A stretch of DNA of 64,000 bases from DASUPK01 sp963747425. Its GTDB lineage: Bacteria > Actinomycetota > Thermoleophilia > Solirubrobacterales > 70-9. The number at the start of each line of letters is the position of its first letter. Position 1 is the first letter of the stretch. The notes below the pieces were generated by a model. It searched no databases. It saw only the letters and a program-made list of their open reading frames with translations, and was not told the origin of the DNA. A program made the position numbers and the translations under genes. Location: positions 496,001 through 560,000 of the forward strand of contig CAVVFJ010000008.1 of assembly GCA_963747425.1 (NCBI GenBank), given 5' to 3'. Positions 15,454-23,938 of the stretch are shown here, piece by piece.

Positions 15454-16906
15454 GGCGCCGAAGCCGGCGCCGCTTCGGCTGAGGCTTCCTGGCGGCCCTT
15501 GGCTTGGGCTTGGGCTTCGCCCGCGGTACTGGCTGCTCGCGGAGCGCCTCCCTGAGCGCGGACGCGAGGTCGTCCAGGTCGGGGAGGACGTCGCGGTCGC
15601 CGGCCAGGCCGAAGTAGATGCGGCCGTCGTAGCTGATCATTCCGATCGAGAGGGCGTGGTTCTGTGGGGAGAGCGGGACGAACGGATAGATCTCCTTGAT
15701 CTGGCGCCCGAGCAGATAGAGGGGCCGCTGTGGGCCGGGGACGTTCGAGACGACGAGGTTGAAGATCAGCGGGCGGGCCATCGCCGAGGAGAGGAGGCGG
15801 TTGATCGTCGGAGGCGCCCATCCGGTCGCCTCGATCAGGAGGGAGGCGGCGCGGGCGTTGTCGGACTCCTTCAGCCGCCTGGTCTCGTCGCGGAGCTGCT
15901 CCAGGCGCTTGCGCGGGTCCGGCTCGGATAGCGGCAGCCGGACCATGATCGTCGAGAGCCTGTTGCCGAGCTCACCCTTCTCGTTGGGGCGCCGGATGCT
16001 GACCGGGACCAGTGCGACCAGGTATGCGGGGACCTTGTCGCCGCGGCCCTCGAGGTAGCGGCGCAACGCTCCAGCGGCGACCGACAGGACGACGTCGTTC
16101 ACGGTCGACCCCTCGCAGATGTCGCGCGCCCGCTTCAGGCGGTCGAGGTCGGTGCGCGCCCAGGCGATTCGCCGGTCCCGGCCGATCCTGACGTTGAGCG
16201 GGCTCCTCGGCACCTTCGGGCCGCCTGAGGCGAGGCCGGTGAACGCCTCGGCGGTGCGCAGCACCCGGGCGGCCGTCTGGGCGGGCGTGGTGACAGCCGT
16301 GCGCGCCGCGCGCCCCGCCGCCCTCAGCGGTTTCCGCACCCGCTCGGAGGCGGCCTGGGTGAGCAGCATCGTCGGGCTCGGCTCGTCGGGGTCCCACGGC
16401 TTCTCCGGGACGTTCACACGGGTGCCGCGCTTGCTGGTGTCGAGCAGGATCGTGCCGACGTCGACCGCGGCCACGCCGTCGACCAGGGCGTGGTGGGTCT
16501 TGGAGATGAAGGCGTGGCGCCCGCTCAGGCCCCCGACCAGGTAGAGCTGCCAGAGGGGGCGCTCCATGTCGAGTGGCTCCGACATCACCCGGCCGACGAT
16601 GTCGCGGAGCTGGTCGAGGCGGCCCGGTCGCGGTACGGAGACATGGCGCACGTGCCGTCGCACGTCGAACTGGGGATCGTCCCCCCAGACCGGGTTCTCG
16701 ATGCCGAGCGGGATCTTCACGATCCGCTGGCGGAAGCGCGGGACGAGCAGCAGACGCTTCTCGACGTGCGCGACCAGCTCGTCGTAGCCCGGCGGCGCCC
16801 CCTCGACGATGATCGTCGCACCGACGTGTACGTGGATCGGCCCGCGCTCCGCGTGCAGGTTCGACATGTCCGATCCGGAGAGGCGCTGGGGAGCTCGGGT
16901 CGCCAC
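15440..16906 (-). CDS. Wax ester synthase/diacylglycerol O-acyltransferase (WS/DGAT)
   Basis: A 488-residue bifunctional acyltransferase family member that esterifies fatty alcohols or diacylglycerol with acyl-CoA, giving wax esters or triacylglycerol. The N-terminal catalytic HHALVDG (His138-His139) is intact. Further landmarks are RPLWQLYLVGG before it, NDVVLSVAAGALRRYL in the middle and NLVVSNVPGPQRPLYLLG near the C-terminus. A strongly basic tail (KPKPKPRAARKP, KRRRLRRPKRR) ends the protein and could bind membrane or lipid droplets. An MFS exporter gene lies 12 bases upstream on the same strand. Confidence 0.93.
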   Translation of the reverse strand: MATRAPQRLSGSDMSNLHAERGPIHVHVGATIIVEGAPPGYDELVAHVEKRLLLVPRFRQRIVKIPLGIENPVWGDDPQFDVRRHVRHVSVPRPGRLDQLRDIVGRVMSEPLDMERPLWQLYLVGGLSGRHAFISKTHHALVDGVAAVDVGTILLDTSKRGTRVNVPEKPWDPDEPSPTMLLTQAASERVRKPLRAAGRAARTAVTTPAQTAARVLRTAEAFTGLASGGPKVPRSPLNVRIGRDRRIAWARTDLDRLKRARDICEGSTVNDVVLSVAAGALRRYLEGRGDKVPAYLVALVPVSIRRPNEKGELGNRLSTIMVRLPLSEPDPRKRLEQLRDETRRLKESDNARAASLLIEATGWAPPTINRLLSSAMARPLIFNLVVSNVPGPQRPLYLLGRQIKEIYPFVPLSPQNHALSIGMISYDGRIYFGLAGDRDVLPDLDDLASALREALREQPVPRAKPKPKPRAARKPQPKRRRLRRPKRR

Positions 16907-16918
16907 GGGCGCGCGAGA

Positions 16919-18331
16919 CTAACGAGATGACGGCCTGCGGCCGCCGGCCAGGGCCAGCGGGATCGCGACGACGACCGAGCCGACCGCGATCACCCTGAGG
17001 ATCTGCTCGATCGCCACGCCCTCGCCGGTGCCGCCGCCCGCCACCACCTCGATCAGCGAGGCGACGAGGGCGACCGCCAGGCCGGCCATCCCGATCACGA
17101 TCGACAGGGAGATGCCCGAGGCCTCTCCGGCCTGGTCCTGCGGGACCACCGTCTGGGTGCCGACGCTGAGCATCGCCCAGCAGAGGCCGTAGCCGAGGCC
17201 GAAGACCGTGAGGGCCGCGGCGATGATCCCGATCCCGAGCCCGGCGGCGATCACGAGCAGTCCGATCGCACCGACCACGATCGCGACCAGCATCGTCCTC
17301 GGGATGTCGAAGCGCTCGGCCAGCCTGCCCGAGAGCGGGCCCGCGATCGCCTGCATCACGGAGGCCGCCAGGAAGATGAAGCCGCCCTCGAGCGGCGAGT
17401 AGCCGCGGACGTCCTGCAAGTAGAGCGTCGCCGCGAAGGTCGTCACGACGAAGGCGATGTTCGCCGTCATCCCGAGCAGCGTCACCGCGACGAAGGGGCG
17501 ATTGCGGAACATCTTCAGGTCGACGAGGGGATACGCCGTCCTGCGCTCGATCGCGACGAAGCCGGCCAGCAGCGCCACCCCCGCCGCGAACAGGCCAATC
17601 GTCCTCGCCGATCCCCAGCCCCAGGCGTCGCCTCGGTCCACGGCAAAGGTGATCGTCGCGATCCCGAGTGCAACGGCCGCCAATCCCGAGAAGTCGATCT
17701 GGCGCGGCACGGTCTCGTCGCGCGACTCGGGGACGCTCCGGATCATCAGCGCGATGGCGATCGCCGCCGTGGGCACGTTGATCAGAAGGACCCAGCGCCA
17801 GCTCAGCGCCTCGGTCAGCCCGCCGCCGACGAACGGCCCGACCGCGGTCGCCGCCGCCGCCAGGCCGTAGAGGTTCCCGATCGCACGCTTGCGGCGTTCC
17901 TCGGGGAAGGTGTTGGTGACCACCGCGATGGCGAGCGGGAAGAGGATGGCCGCCCCGATTCCCTGCAGGACTCGCGCCCCGATCAGGAAGCCTGCCGAGG
18001 GGGCGAGGCCGCCGGCGAGGGAGGTGAGCCCGAAGATCGCGGTCCCCGCGATCAGCATGCGGCGGCGCCCGAGGATGTCGCCGAGCCGCCCGCCGGGGAT
18101 CAGGAACGAGCCCAGGGCGAGCATGAAGCCGCTGATCGCCCATTGCATGTTCGTGGTCGAGGCATGGAGCTCGCGCGCCATTCCCGGGATCGAGAGGTTG
18201 AGCGCGAAGAAGTCCAGGTTGGTGGCGAACATGGCCATCGAGCACGCGGCGAGCACCATGCCGAGGCGCACCTCGCGCGGAGCCTCGTGCGGCGCCTTCT
18301 CGGCGGCCGCGTGCCGCTGCTCGAGGGGCAC
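16919..18331 (-). CDS. MFS drug-type exporter, DHA2 (EmrB/QacA) family
   Basis: A 470-residue integral membrane transporter with the pattern of 14 helices expected for DHA2 proton antiporters. Family landmarks are NLDFFALNLSIPGMARELHA in the first helix pair (motif D-like), PGGRLGDILGRRRMLIAG (motif A), GPFVGGGLTEALSWRWVLLIN (motif C, in helix 5) and LSGRLAERFDI (second motif A). The substrate cannot be predicted. The start is 3 bases downstream of the FMN oxidase stop on the same strand, and the stop is 12 bases before the WS/DGAT start, so the three probably form an operon. Confidence 0.92.
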   Translation of the reverse strand: MPLEQRHAAAEKAPHEAPREVRLGMVLAACSMAMFATNLDFFALNLSIPGMARELHASTTNMQWAISGFMLALGSFLIPGGRLGDILGRRRMLIAGTAIFGLTSLAGGLAPSAGFLIGARVLQGIGAAILFPLAIAVVTNTFPEERRKRAIGNLYGLAAAATAVGPFVGGGLTEALSWRWVLLINVPTAAIAIALMIRSVPESRDETVPRQIDFSGLAAVALGIATITFAVDRGDAWGWGSARTIGLFAAGVALLAGFVAIERRTAYPLVDLKMFRNRPFVAVTLLGMTANIAFVVTTFAATLYLQDVRGYSPLEGGFIFLAASVMQAIAGPLSGRLAERFDIPRTMLVAIVVGAIGLLVIAAGLGIGIIAAALTVFGLGYGLCWAMLSVGTQTVVPQDQAGEASGISLSIVIGMAGLAVALVASLIEVVAGGGTGEGVAIEQILRVIAVGSVVVAIPLALAGGRRPSSR

Positions 18332-18334
18332 CGG

Positions 18335-19399
18335 CTAGCGCCTTCGCTGCACGTGATCGGGCCCCAGATCGGCCGGGCTCGGGGCCCCGAGCAGCGCCAG
18401 CGCGAGCCGCAGCTCGTCGGCCAGCATCTCCAGCGCGCGGCGCGCCCCGGCCTCGCCGTCGACTGCCAGGCCCCAGAGCGCCGGCCGCCCCACGAGCACC
18501 GCCTCCGCGCCGAGCGCGAGCGCGACCGCGACGTCGGTGCCGCGGCGGATGCCGCCGTCGATCAGCACGGGAATGCGACCGGCGATGGCCTCGACCACCT
18601 CCGGCAGGGCGTCGATGGTCGCCGGGGCGTTGTCGAGCTGGCGGCCGCCGTGGTTCGAGACCACCACTCCGGCGGCGCCGTGCTCCACAGCGAGCGCGGC
18701 GTCCTCTCCGGTGATCAGGCCCTTGACCAGGATCGGCAGATGGAACTCGCCGCAGAGCTGCTCCAGGTCGGCCCAGGTGATCGAGGGATCGACGAGCTCG
18801 AAGACCTGGGCCGTGGTCAGGCTCTTGTGGCCGACGGCCGCCTCGATCGCCGGCGCGCGGATCTCGGCCGGGACCTGAAAGCCGGTGCGGAGGTCTCGCT
18901 CCCGCCGCCCGGCGTACGGCGCATCGACCGTGAGCAGCAGGGCCTCGTACCCGGCCTCGGCCGCCTCCTCCACCATCGCCCGGGTCACCCCGCGATCGCG
19001 GAAGAGATAGACCTGCATCCAGCGCTTACCGTCCGGCGCCGCCATGGCGACCTCCGCCGCCCGGGTGCTGGTCAGGCTCGACAGGCACATCACCGTGCCG
19101 GCGTCTGCCGCGGCGCGCGCCATGCCCTCCTCGCCGTCCGGGTGCGCGAGCAGCTGGAAGGCGACAGGGCCGACCAGGATCGGCATCTCCAGCTCCGTGC
19201 CGAGCACCGTCGCCTGGGTCGAGACGCCCGAGACGTCCACCAGGACCCGGGGCCGCAGCTCCCAGCCCTCGTAGGCTTCGGCGTTCCGCCGCAGGGTTCT
19301 CTCGTCGCCGGCGCCGCCGGCGAAGTAGCCGTGCGCCCCTGGTTCCAGCTTCTCGAACGCCAGCCGCTCGAGGTCGGCGATGTTGACCGGATCGGAGAC
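18335..19399 (-). CDS. FMN-dependent alpha-hydroxy-acid oxidase (lactate oxidase-like), unusual start
   Basis: A TIM-barrel flavoenzyme that oxidises 2-hydroxy acids. GYFAGGAGDERTLRRN (Tyr near the FMN), LVKGLITGEDA (catalytic Lys) and VVSNHGGRQLDNAP (His/Arg pair) are all present. Conserved coding runs to about 19399 on the minus strand (SDPVNIADLERLAFEKLEPG). In this frame no ATG, GTG or TTG lies between the TAG stop near 19406 and the GTG at 19240. A GTC codon (19397-19399) stands where family members have Met before SDPVN. An ATG exists upstream near 19420, but in another frame. A base change, a frameshift near 19400, or a non-standard start must be assumed. Confidence 0.83.
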   Translation of the reverse strand, partial: VSDPVNIADLERLAFEKLEPGAHGYFAGGAGDERTLRRNAEAYEGWELRPRVLVDVSGVSTQATVLGTELEMPILVGPVAFQLLAHPDGEEGMARAAADAGTVMCLSSLTSTRAAEVAMAAPDGKRWMQVYLFRDRGVTRAMVEEAAEAGYEALLLTVDAPYAGRRERDLRTGFQVPAEIRAPAIEAAVGHKSLTTAQVFELVDPSITWADLEQLCGEFHLPILVKGLITGEDAALAVEHGAAGVVVSNHGGRQLDNAPATIDALPEVVEAIAGRIPVLIDGGIRRGTDVAVALALGAEAVLVGRPALWGLAVDGEAGARRALEMLADELRLALALLGAPSPADLGPDHVQRRR

Positions 19400-19428
19400 G
19401 CGAGAAGGCTAGTTGGCATGCTTAGGCA

Positions 19429-19767
19429 GTGCCGCGAAGACGACGAGAGCGTGAGCCGGTCGAGACGGTCGACTACACCGATTCCGAGGGCAACGTGCTC
19501 ACGCTTCGCTGCTCGCTCAGCGACAGGTCCATTCGCAAGATCAACAAGCCGCACCGGAAGGACGCCTCTTCGGCAGAGGACGTCTGGGCTCGCCGGAACG
19601 AGATGCTCTTCGAGTACCTGGTGGCCGGGTGGGAGATCTCGGGCCTGCCGCTCGACGACCAGAAGATGCTGATCGGCCGCTACCGAATGGCCGATTCGGA
19701 TGAGCAGCAGTGGGTCCGCGAGACGATCAGCACCCACGTCGAGCGCCACATTCCCGAGCTGGCCTGA
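19429..19767 (+). CDS. Hypothetical protein, small, charged
   Basis: A 112-residue soluble protein with a basic N-terminus (PRRRREREPVE), a short strand region (TVDYTDSEGNVLTLRCSLS) and a helical remainder (ARRNEMLFEYLVAGWEISGLPL, MLIGRYRMADSDEQQWVRE). I do not recognise a family. Codon use is like its neighbours and there is no signal peptide or membrane helix. GTG at 19429 is the start. It diverges from the FMN oxidase, and tRNA-Arg follows 43 bp after the stop. Confidence 0.6.
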   Translation: MPRRRREREPVETVDYTDSEGNVLTLRCSLSDRSIRKINKPHRKDASSAEDVWARRNEMLFEYLVAGWEISGLPLDDQKMLIGRYRMADSDEQQWVRETISTHVERHIPELA

Positions 19768-19810
19768 CCGCGCTTCGGTCAGCGACCCGTCGCTACGCTA
19801 GTGCCCGCAC

Positions 19811-19884
19811 GCGCCCGTAGCTCAGTTGGATAGAGCGTCGGTCTACGAAACCGAAGGTCACAGGTTCGAATCCTGTCGGGCGCG
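19811..19884 (+). tRNA. tRNA-Arg(ACG)
   Basis: The acceptor GCGCCCG (19811-19817) pairs with CGGGCGC (19877-19883), discriminator G19884. The anticodon loop CTACGAA, between CGGT and ACCG, gives ACG. The T arm is ACAGG-TTCGAAT-CCTGT. No CCA. Its 3' half, from the anticodon loop onward, is duplicated at 21591-21634. Confidence 0.96.
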
Positions 19885-19886
19885 CT
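19843..19886 (+). repeat. 44-bp direct repeat, tRNA-embedded copy (putative att site)
   Basis: A perfect match to 21591-21634. It starts at the anticodon loop (CTACGAAACC) and ends two bases past the discriminator, the usual span of an integrase attachment site within a tRNA gene. Confidence 0.85.
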
Positions 19887-19916
19887 ACCGCTGTTCTGAC
19901 AGCCTGCGAGCCTCTC

Positions 19917-21220
19917 TCATCCGCTACCGAGAACGTCCGCCGCACCCAGCCCCTGGCGATCCCGCGCGGTGGCCGAGCGCCGGTCACCATGATCGGTGAA
20001 CGCCCGCGCCGCGGACGCATCGACCAGCTCGAGCTCCGCGTCGATCGCGGCTCGCCTGAACTCCGGAACGGCCCCCCGCAGATCCTGGAGCAGTGCGCGC
20101 AGGCGCCGGGTCACCTGCACCGAGCCCTCGCCGTAGTGGCGGGTCTCGTCGATCGCCAGGGTCAGATAGTCCTCCCAGGACGGGGTCGGGTAGCGGAGCC
20201 TGACCGTGCCGGCCCCGTCGAGACCGACACCGGGGACGAGGCGGCGCCCGCCGACTTGCCGCAGCAGGAGCTCGATCTGATCGAGCGCCTGGACCGAGGT
20301 GGTCGGATCGTTGACGCCCGGGGAGAGCGCCTTGGCCGAGATGTCGGCGAAGAGGCGAAACGCGAAGGCCGGGTCCTGGCGCATCGTGCGCTCGTCGCCG
20401 ATCGCCACCGCCCCCTGCAGCCATTGGTCGTCGATCCGGTCCGCGTCGCCGTGGACCCTGAACAGCGCGGACGCCATCGGCGACCAACTCGCCGATCCGC
20501 GGGCACGAGCTCGATCACCGCATCGCCGCCTGCGGCCCGCTCGATCAGGCCGTCCCGGTCGATGCTCTGCAGAACCCCGGGCTCGCCGCGGTAGCCGACC
20601 GTCCGCACGGGCCCGCCGGGGTCCCGACCCGGATCCTGATCGTCATCTCCCTCCCCGACCGGCTCGGGGTAGATCTTGTCGATCGACCCGCCGCGCGTCG
20701 CGGCCGAGGTCGCGGAGCACGGCGGCGACGCGCAGTCCCTGGGTCGTGCGGCTGATCAGCCGCAGGAACATGAGCATGCTGAGCAAGAGCAGCAGCAGCG
20801 CGACCGAGATCGCGTTGTCGGGCACGAAGTCCTTGTTCTCGCGCGGTGCCCACCACTGCGCAGCACCACGAGCGCGTAGATGAACGTGGCCATGAAGAGG
20901 CCGAGCGCGATCTTGGTGGTCGGGTCGCGCAGGAAGCGCCGCAGCATCCGCGGCGAGAACTGGCCCGAGCCGAACTGGACCGCAAGGAGCAGGATCGAGA
21001 AGACGAAGCCGGTGAAGGTGATCATGCCGCCGGCAAGCGATCCGAGCACATTGCGCGCGGCGTCGGTCCCGAACGAGATCCCGATCCTGGTCGACGTGTG
21101 CATGTCGATCTCCGGGATGGCGAGACCCATCCCGATCGCGACTGCGCTGAACAGCGCGGGAACGATCCAGATGCTGTTGCGGACGTATTCGTAGATTCGC
21201 CAGCGCCTGCGCCAGGACAT
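19917..21220 (-). pseudogene. DUF2254 membrane protein, broken by about four frameshifts
   Basis: Read from ATG at 21220, the pieces in successive frames rebuild a DUF2254 protein. They are an N-terminal membrane part (VRNSIWIVPALFSAVAIGMG, ITFTGFVFSILLLAVQFGSG, FSPRMLRRFLRD), then FVPDNAISVALLLLLLSML, then IDKIYPEPVGEGDDD and GEPGVLQSIDRDGLIERA. The C-terminus is AIGDERTMRQDPAFAFRLF with ALSPGVNDPTTSVQALDQIE. The frame changes near 20850, 20690, 20505 and 20475. The C-terminal GxNDPTT motif is typical of the family, whose function is unknown. No stop codons have built up in the correct frames, so these are either recent lesions or sequencing errors. It lies inside the tRNA-Arg repeat pair. 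Confidence 0.8.
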
Positions 21221-21404
21221 CACATCAGGTTCCCCTAGCTCGACTTCTTCTTCGCGCGTACGTGCCGGACTGTATGCGCGATGCGCCGGCGGCGCATCGC
21301 CCGGAGGGGGTGATTCGACCGGCGGGCCGAGGACCTCTCGGGCGCCCTCCACCGAGAGGCACCCGGGCGCGCCGCGTGGTGCGGCTTCGGAGCTAGGCCG
21401 CGGC

Positions 21405-21590
21405 TCAGTACCCTTCGTTCAGTTCATTGAGCTGGCGGGCCAATTTCTTGGGCAAGCCCGGCCCGGCTGTTGCCATGATCCGGCGGGGGTCGACCGGCTC
21501 GCCGGTCGCGGAATCAACGACCTCGAGCTCGACCCGATCACCGGTCTCGCGATCACGCAGCTCGATCGGAGGGCCTCCTCGAGCCGCATC
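21405..21590 (-). pseudogene. C-terminal gene stub abutting the tRNA repeat
   Basis: An open minus-strand frame of about 61 codons ending at TGA (21405-21407). It reads ARGGPPIELRDRETGDRVE, VVDSATGEPVDP, PKKLARQLNELNEGY. The composition is natural and the C-terminus looks genuine, but there is no start: the frame is cut exactly where the 44-bp tRNA copy begins at 21591. It is probably the tail of a gene lost when an inserted element was rearranged. Family not recognised. Confidence 0.45.
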
Positions 21591-21634
21591 CTACGAAACC
21601 GAAGGTCACAGGTTCGAATCCTGTCGGGCGCGCT
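21591..21634 (+). repeat. 44-bp direct repeat, distal copy of the tRNA-Arg 3' half (putative att site)
   Basis: Identical over 44 bases to 19843-19886; the tRNA 5' half is absent. A rho-independent terminator begins 7 bases downstream, as if this were the original end of the tRNA-Arg transcription unit. Confidence 0.85.
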
Positions 21635-21640
21635 CTAGGG

Positions 21641-21663
21641 AAGCCCCGCTATTGCGGGGTTTT
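21641..21663 (+). terminator. Rho-independent terminator beyond the distal tRNA repeat
   Basis: CCCCGC (21644-21649) and GCGGGG (21654-21659) pair around TATT and are followed by TTTT (21660-21663). Flanking A and T residues extend the stem. Confidence 0.85.
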
Positions 21664-21828
21664 CTGCGTCTAGGGATTGACTACTGATGCGCTCAATCCG
21701 GCTGTTGGGCAACCAGGAGGGCAACACCCCGCCCCAGAGGGGGGCACTACTTTCCTCCTAGGCCCCGTTTCTGTGTGAGAGCTAGCCGGTGTACGAGCGG
21801 ACAGAGCGTCGGCCGCCACCTTCTGGCG

Positions 21829-21951
21829 CCGCGAGACGGTGGAAAGTGCGCCTTCGAGGTGGTCAAGGCCGCCCACAAGGTGTGTCCGTGCTCGAACGCG
21901 ACCCGCGGCAACATCGACGTGAGGCTGACGGCGAACGGCCAGCCCGTCTAG
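21829..21951 (+). pseudogene. C-terminal fragment of an OsmC/Ohr-like protein
   Basis: The frame ending at TAG (21949-21951) encodes KCAFEVVKAAHKVCPCSNATR and GNIDVRLTANGQPV. This is the classic OsmC C-terminus, where the second peroxidatic Cys lies in the C-P-x-S-N-A turn. The expected N-terminal 100 or more residues are missing upstream, and the preceding sequence does not resemble the family. It is a stub, next to the tRNA-Arg scar. Confidence 0.6.
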
Positions 21952-21972
21952 CACCCGGACTCATGTCTGCGG

Positions 21973-22971
21973 TCAGGCCGACTGCGTCGCGATGGCGGGG
22001 GCGCATGAGGCCAGCTCGCCGCCCGTCGGCATGTCGCGGCGCAGGGTGGCGAACGAGACGCCTCCGACCAGCAGCGGGAGCCAGAAGAGGATGATGCGAT
22101 ACGCGAGCACCGCCGCCGCCGTGCCGGCCGCGGGAGTTCCATAGACGATCAGGGTCCCGATCAGGCCGAGGTCGATGCCGCCGATCCCGCCGGGGATCGG
22201 AAGCAGGCCGCCGAGCTGTCCGATCAGATAGCCCATCAGGATCACCGTGAGCGGCGGGGAGAGGCCGAAGGCGTGGAAGGTGGCCCAGAGCACGGCGTTG
22301 TCGAAGACCCAGTATCCGAGCGAGCCCGCGATCACGTTGAGATTCCCCGAGCGCAGGATCTTGAGGGCCTCCGCGGTGCCGTCGATCAGTGCGATGCGGG
22401 TGTGGCCGGCGCCGCGGCGGAGACGCGAGGCGTCCGGATCGGGGGCGGGGCCCGGTCCAAGGCGGGGGAGCAGCACCACGGCGACCATCACCAGGGTCGC
22501 GAGCGCGGCGGGCAGGGCGGTGAGCCAGAGCGAGAGGTCGGGCCCCAGGAGGCCGACCGCCAGCGCAGCCCCGATCACCGCGACGGCGACGAAGTTGGCC
22601 CCGCTCTTGATCAGGAAGAAGGCGACCGAGCGGCGGGCGATTCGCCGGCCGTCCATGCCGCCGCGGTAGAGGATCCAGGCGCCGAGGGCGAGGCCGCCGG
22701 CGCCGCTCGCGGGCACGAGCGAGCCCATCGCCAGCTCCGACCCGCCGATCTGCCAGCTTCGCCGCCGGCTCAGGCCCGTGCAGAAGATCGGCCCGAACAT
22801 GAGGACGTAGGAGGCGTAGGAGAGGCCCTCGAGCGCCGTCGCCAGCAGGAGCCAGCCCGGCTTCGCCTCGGTCAGCAGGTCCCGCACCTCTCCAAGGCCC
22901 GGAGCGAGGAGCACGACCGCGGCCAGGATCGCGAGGGCGGCAATCGCCTGCAGGGCCCGCCGCTCCAGCAT
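21973..22971 (-). CDS. Flippase-like integral membrane protein (UPF0104/LPG synthase TM family)
   Basis: A membrane protein of about 332 residues with about eight helices, of the AglD/MprF-type flippase-like domain family. Typical parts are an N-terminal helix with LLAPGLGEVRDLLTEAKPGW, LVPASGAGGLALGAWIL, SVAFFLIKSGANFVAVAVIG, MGYLIGQLGGLLPIPGGIGGID (the signature of the family) and YRIILFWLPLLVGG near the C-terminus. It may move or bind a lipid-linked substrate; no specific job can be assigned. ATG at 22971 is a conservative start. In-frame coding resembling family N-termini (SLTPEAEIPDEF) continues upstream, and GTG at 23064 is possible. Confidence 0.85.
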   Translation of the reverse strand: MLERRALQAIAALAILAAVVLLAPGLGEVRDLLTEAKPGWLLLATALEGLSYASYVLMFGPIFCTGLSRRRSWQIGGSELAMGSLVPASGAGGLALGAWILYRGGMDGRRIARRSVAFFLIKSGANFVAVAVIGAALAVGLLGPDLSLWLTALPAALATLVMVAVVLLPRLGPGPAPDPDASRLRRGAGHTRIALIDGTAEALKILRSGNLNVIAGSLGYWVFDNAVLWATFHAFGLSPPLTVILMGYLIGQLGGLLPIPGGIGGIDLGLIGTLIVYGTPAAGTAAAVLAYRIILFWLPLLVGGVSFATLRRDMPTGGELASCAPAIATQSA

Positions 22972-23085
22972 GCGCGGCTGAAACTCATCGGGGATCTCCG
23001 CTTCAGGGGTGAGCGAGACGCCGGCGTTGGGCTGGGGTGGCCATGCCCACCAAAACCTACGCACCCGCGACAATCGGGTCTCCGG

Positions 23086-23859
23086 ATGGCACCCCAGGTC
23101 GGCCAAGCGCTGCGCGAGGCTCGCACCGAGCGCGGGATCGAGCTCAGCGAGATCGAGCGGGCGACGAAGATCCGAGTCAAGTTCCTCGAGGCGATGGAGG
23201 AGGATCGCTGGGAGGAGCTGCCGGCTCCTGCCTACGCCCGGAGCTTCCTCGCGACCTATGCCGAATACCTCGATCTCGATGCGCCGGCGCTCGTCGATGA
23301 GCTGAAGCGCAGCTACGGGGAGGGCGACCGCCCCGAGCCGATCCCGTACGGGGTGGTTCGTCCCGGCCAGCTCACACGAGGCCACCACGGCCCGCCCTGG
23401 AAGCCGGTGGCCGTCCTGGTCGCGGGCGTCGTCGCGGTGGTCCTGCTGGGCGTCGTGATCGTCGGGGCGATCGGGGGATCCGGCAACGGTGGCGGCAAGG
23501 AGCGTCATGCCAAAGGGGCGAGGACCGGCACCGGGACGACGCCGGCAGCGACCTCCACCTCGCCGAGCGGGCCGCCGTCCGGCGTATCGGTCGAGCTTCG
23601 TCCGACCGCAGACGTCTGGGTGTGCCTGGTGGACGACAGCGGCCGGGCCGCGGTGAACGGCGAGACCCTCACCTCCGGCCAGGACGTCGGTCCATTCACC
23701 GGGGCGTCGTTCGACGTCACCTTCGGCAACGGCTCAGTCGAGATGACGGTCGACGGCGAGCCGGCGAAGGTCCCGCAGATCGCGGAGCCGCTCGGCTTCC
23801 GGATATCGCCGAGCGGGGTGCGCAGGCTCGACCCCGCATCCCAGCCCACCTGCCAGTAA
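23086..23859 (+). CDS. RodZ-like helix-turn-helix membrane protein
   Basis: A 257-residue bitopic protein. The N-terminal Cro-type helix-turn-helix of the RodZ kind (GQALREARTERGIELSEIER, KIRVKFLEAMEEDRWEELP, YARSFLATYAEYLDLD) is followed by a membrane helix at about 106-128 (VAVLVAGVVAVVLLGVVIVG). A Thr/Ser/Pro linker and an extracytoplasmic DUF4115-type beta domain (SVELRPTADVWVCLVDDSGR, GFRISPSGVRRLDP) follow. RodZ links MreB to the wall in rods; here a role in shape or envelope sensing is inferred. ATG at 23086 begins one residue before the conserved helix-turn-helix. It is divergent from the flippase-like gene. Confidence 0.85.
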   Translation: MAPQVGQALREARTERGIELSEIERATKIRVKFLEAMEEDRWEELPAPAYARSFLATYAEYLDLDAPALVDELKRSYGEGDRPEPIPYGVVRPGQLTRGHHGPPWKPVAVLVAGVVAVVLLGVVIVGAIGGSGNGGGKERHAKGARTGTGTTPAATSTSPSGPPSGVSVELRPTADVWVCLVDDSGRAAVNGETLTSGQDVGPFTGASFDVTFGNGSVEMTVDGEPAKVPQIAEPLGFRISPSGVRRLDPASQPTCQ

Positions 23860-23938
23860 TCATGCGGCCAAGCCGTGGTCCGAGCCGCTCGGCTCTCTAC
23901 ACTCGGTCACCGGACTCGAGGTGGGGCGAGTTCAGCAA

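Noticed and set aside
15972..18245. 757-codon minus-strand frame over the WS/DGAT and MFS genes
   Set aside because: Out-of-frame shadow; both real genes are continuous in another frame.
22273..23085. N-terminal extension of the RodZ-like frame
   Set aside because: It lies antisense to the flippase-like gene and has no similarity to RodZ; ATG 23086 begins at the helix-turn-helix.
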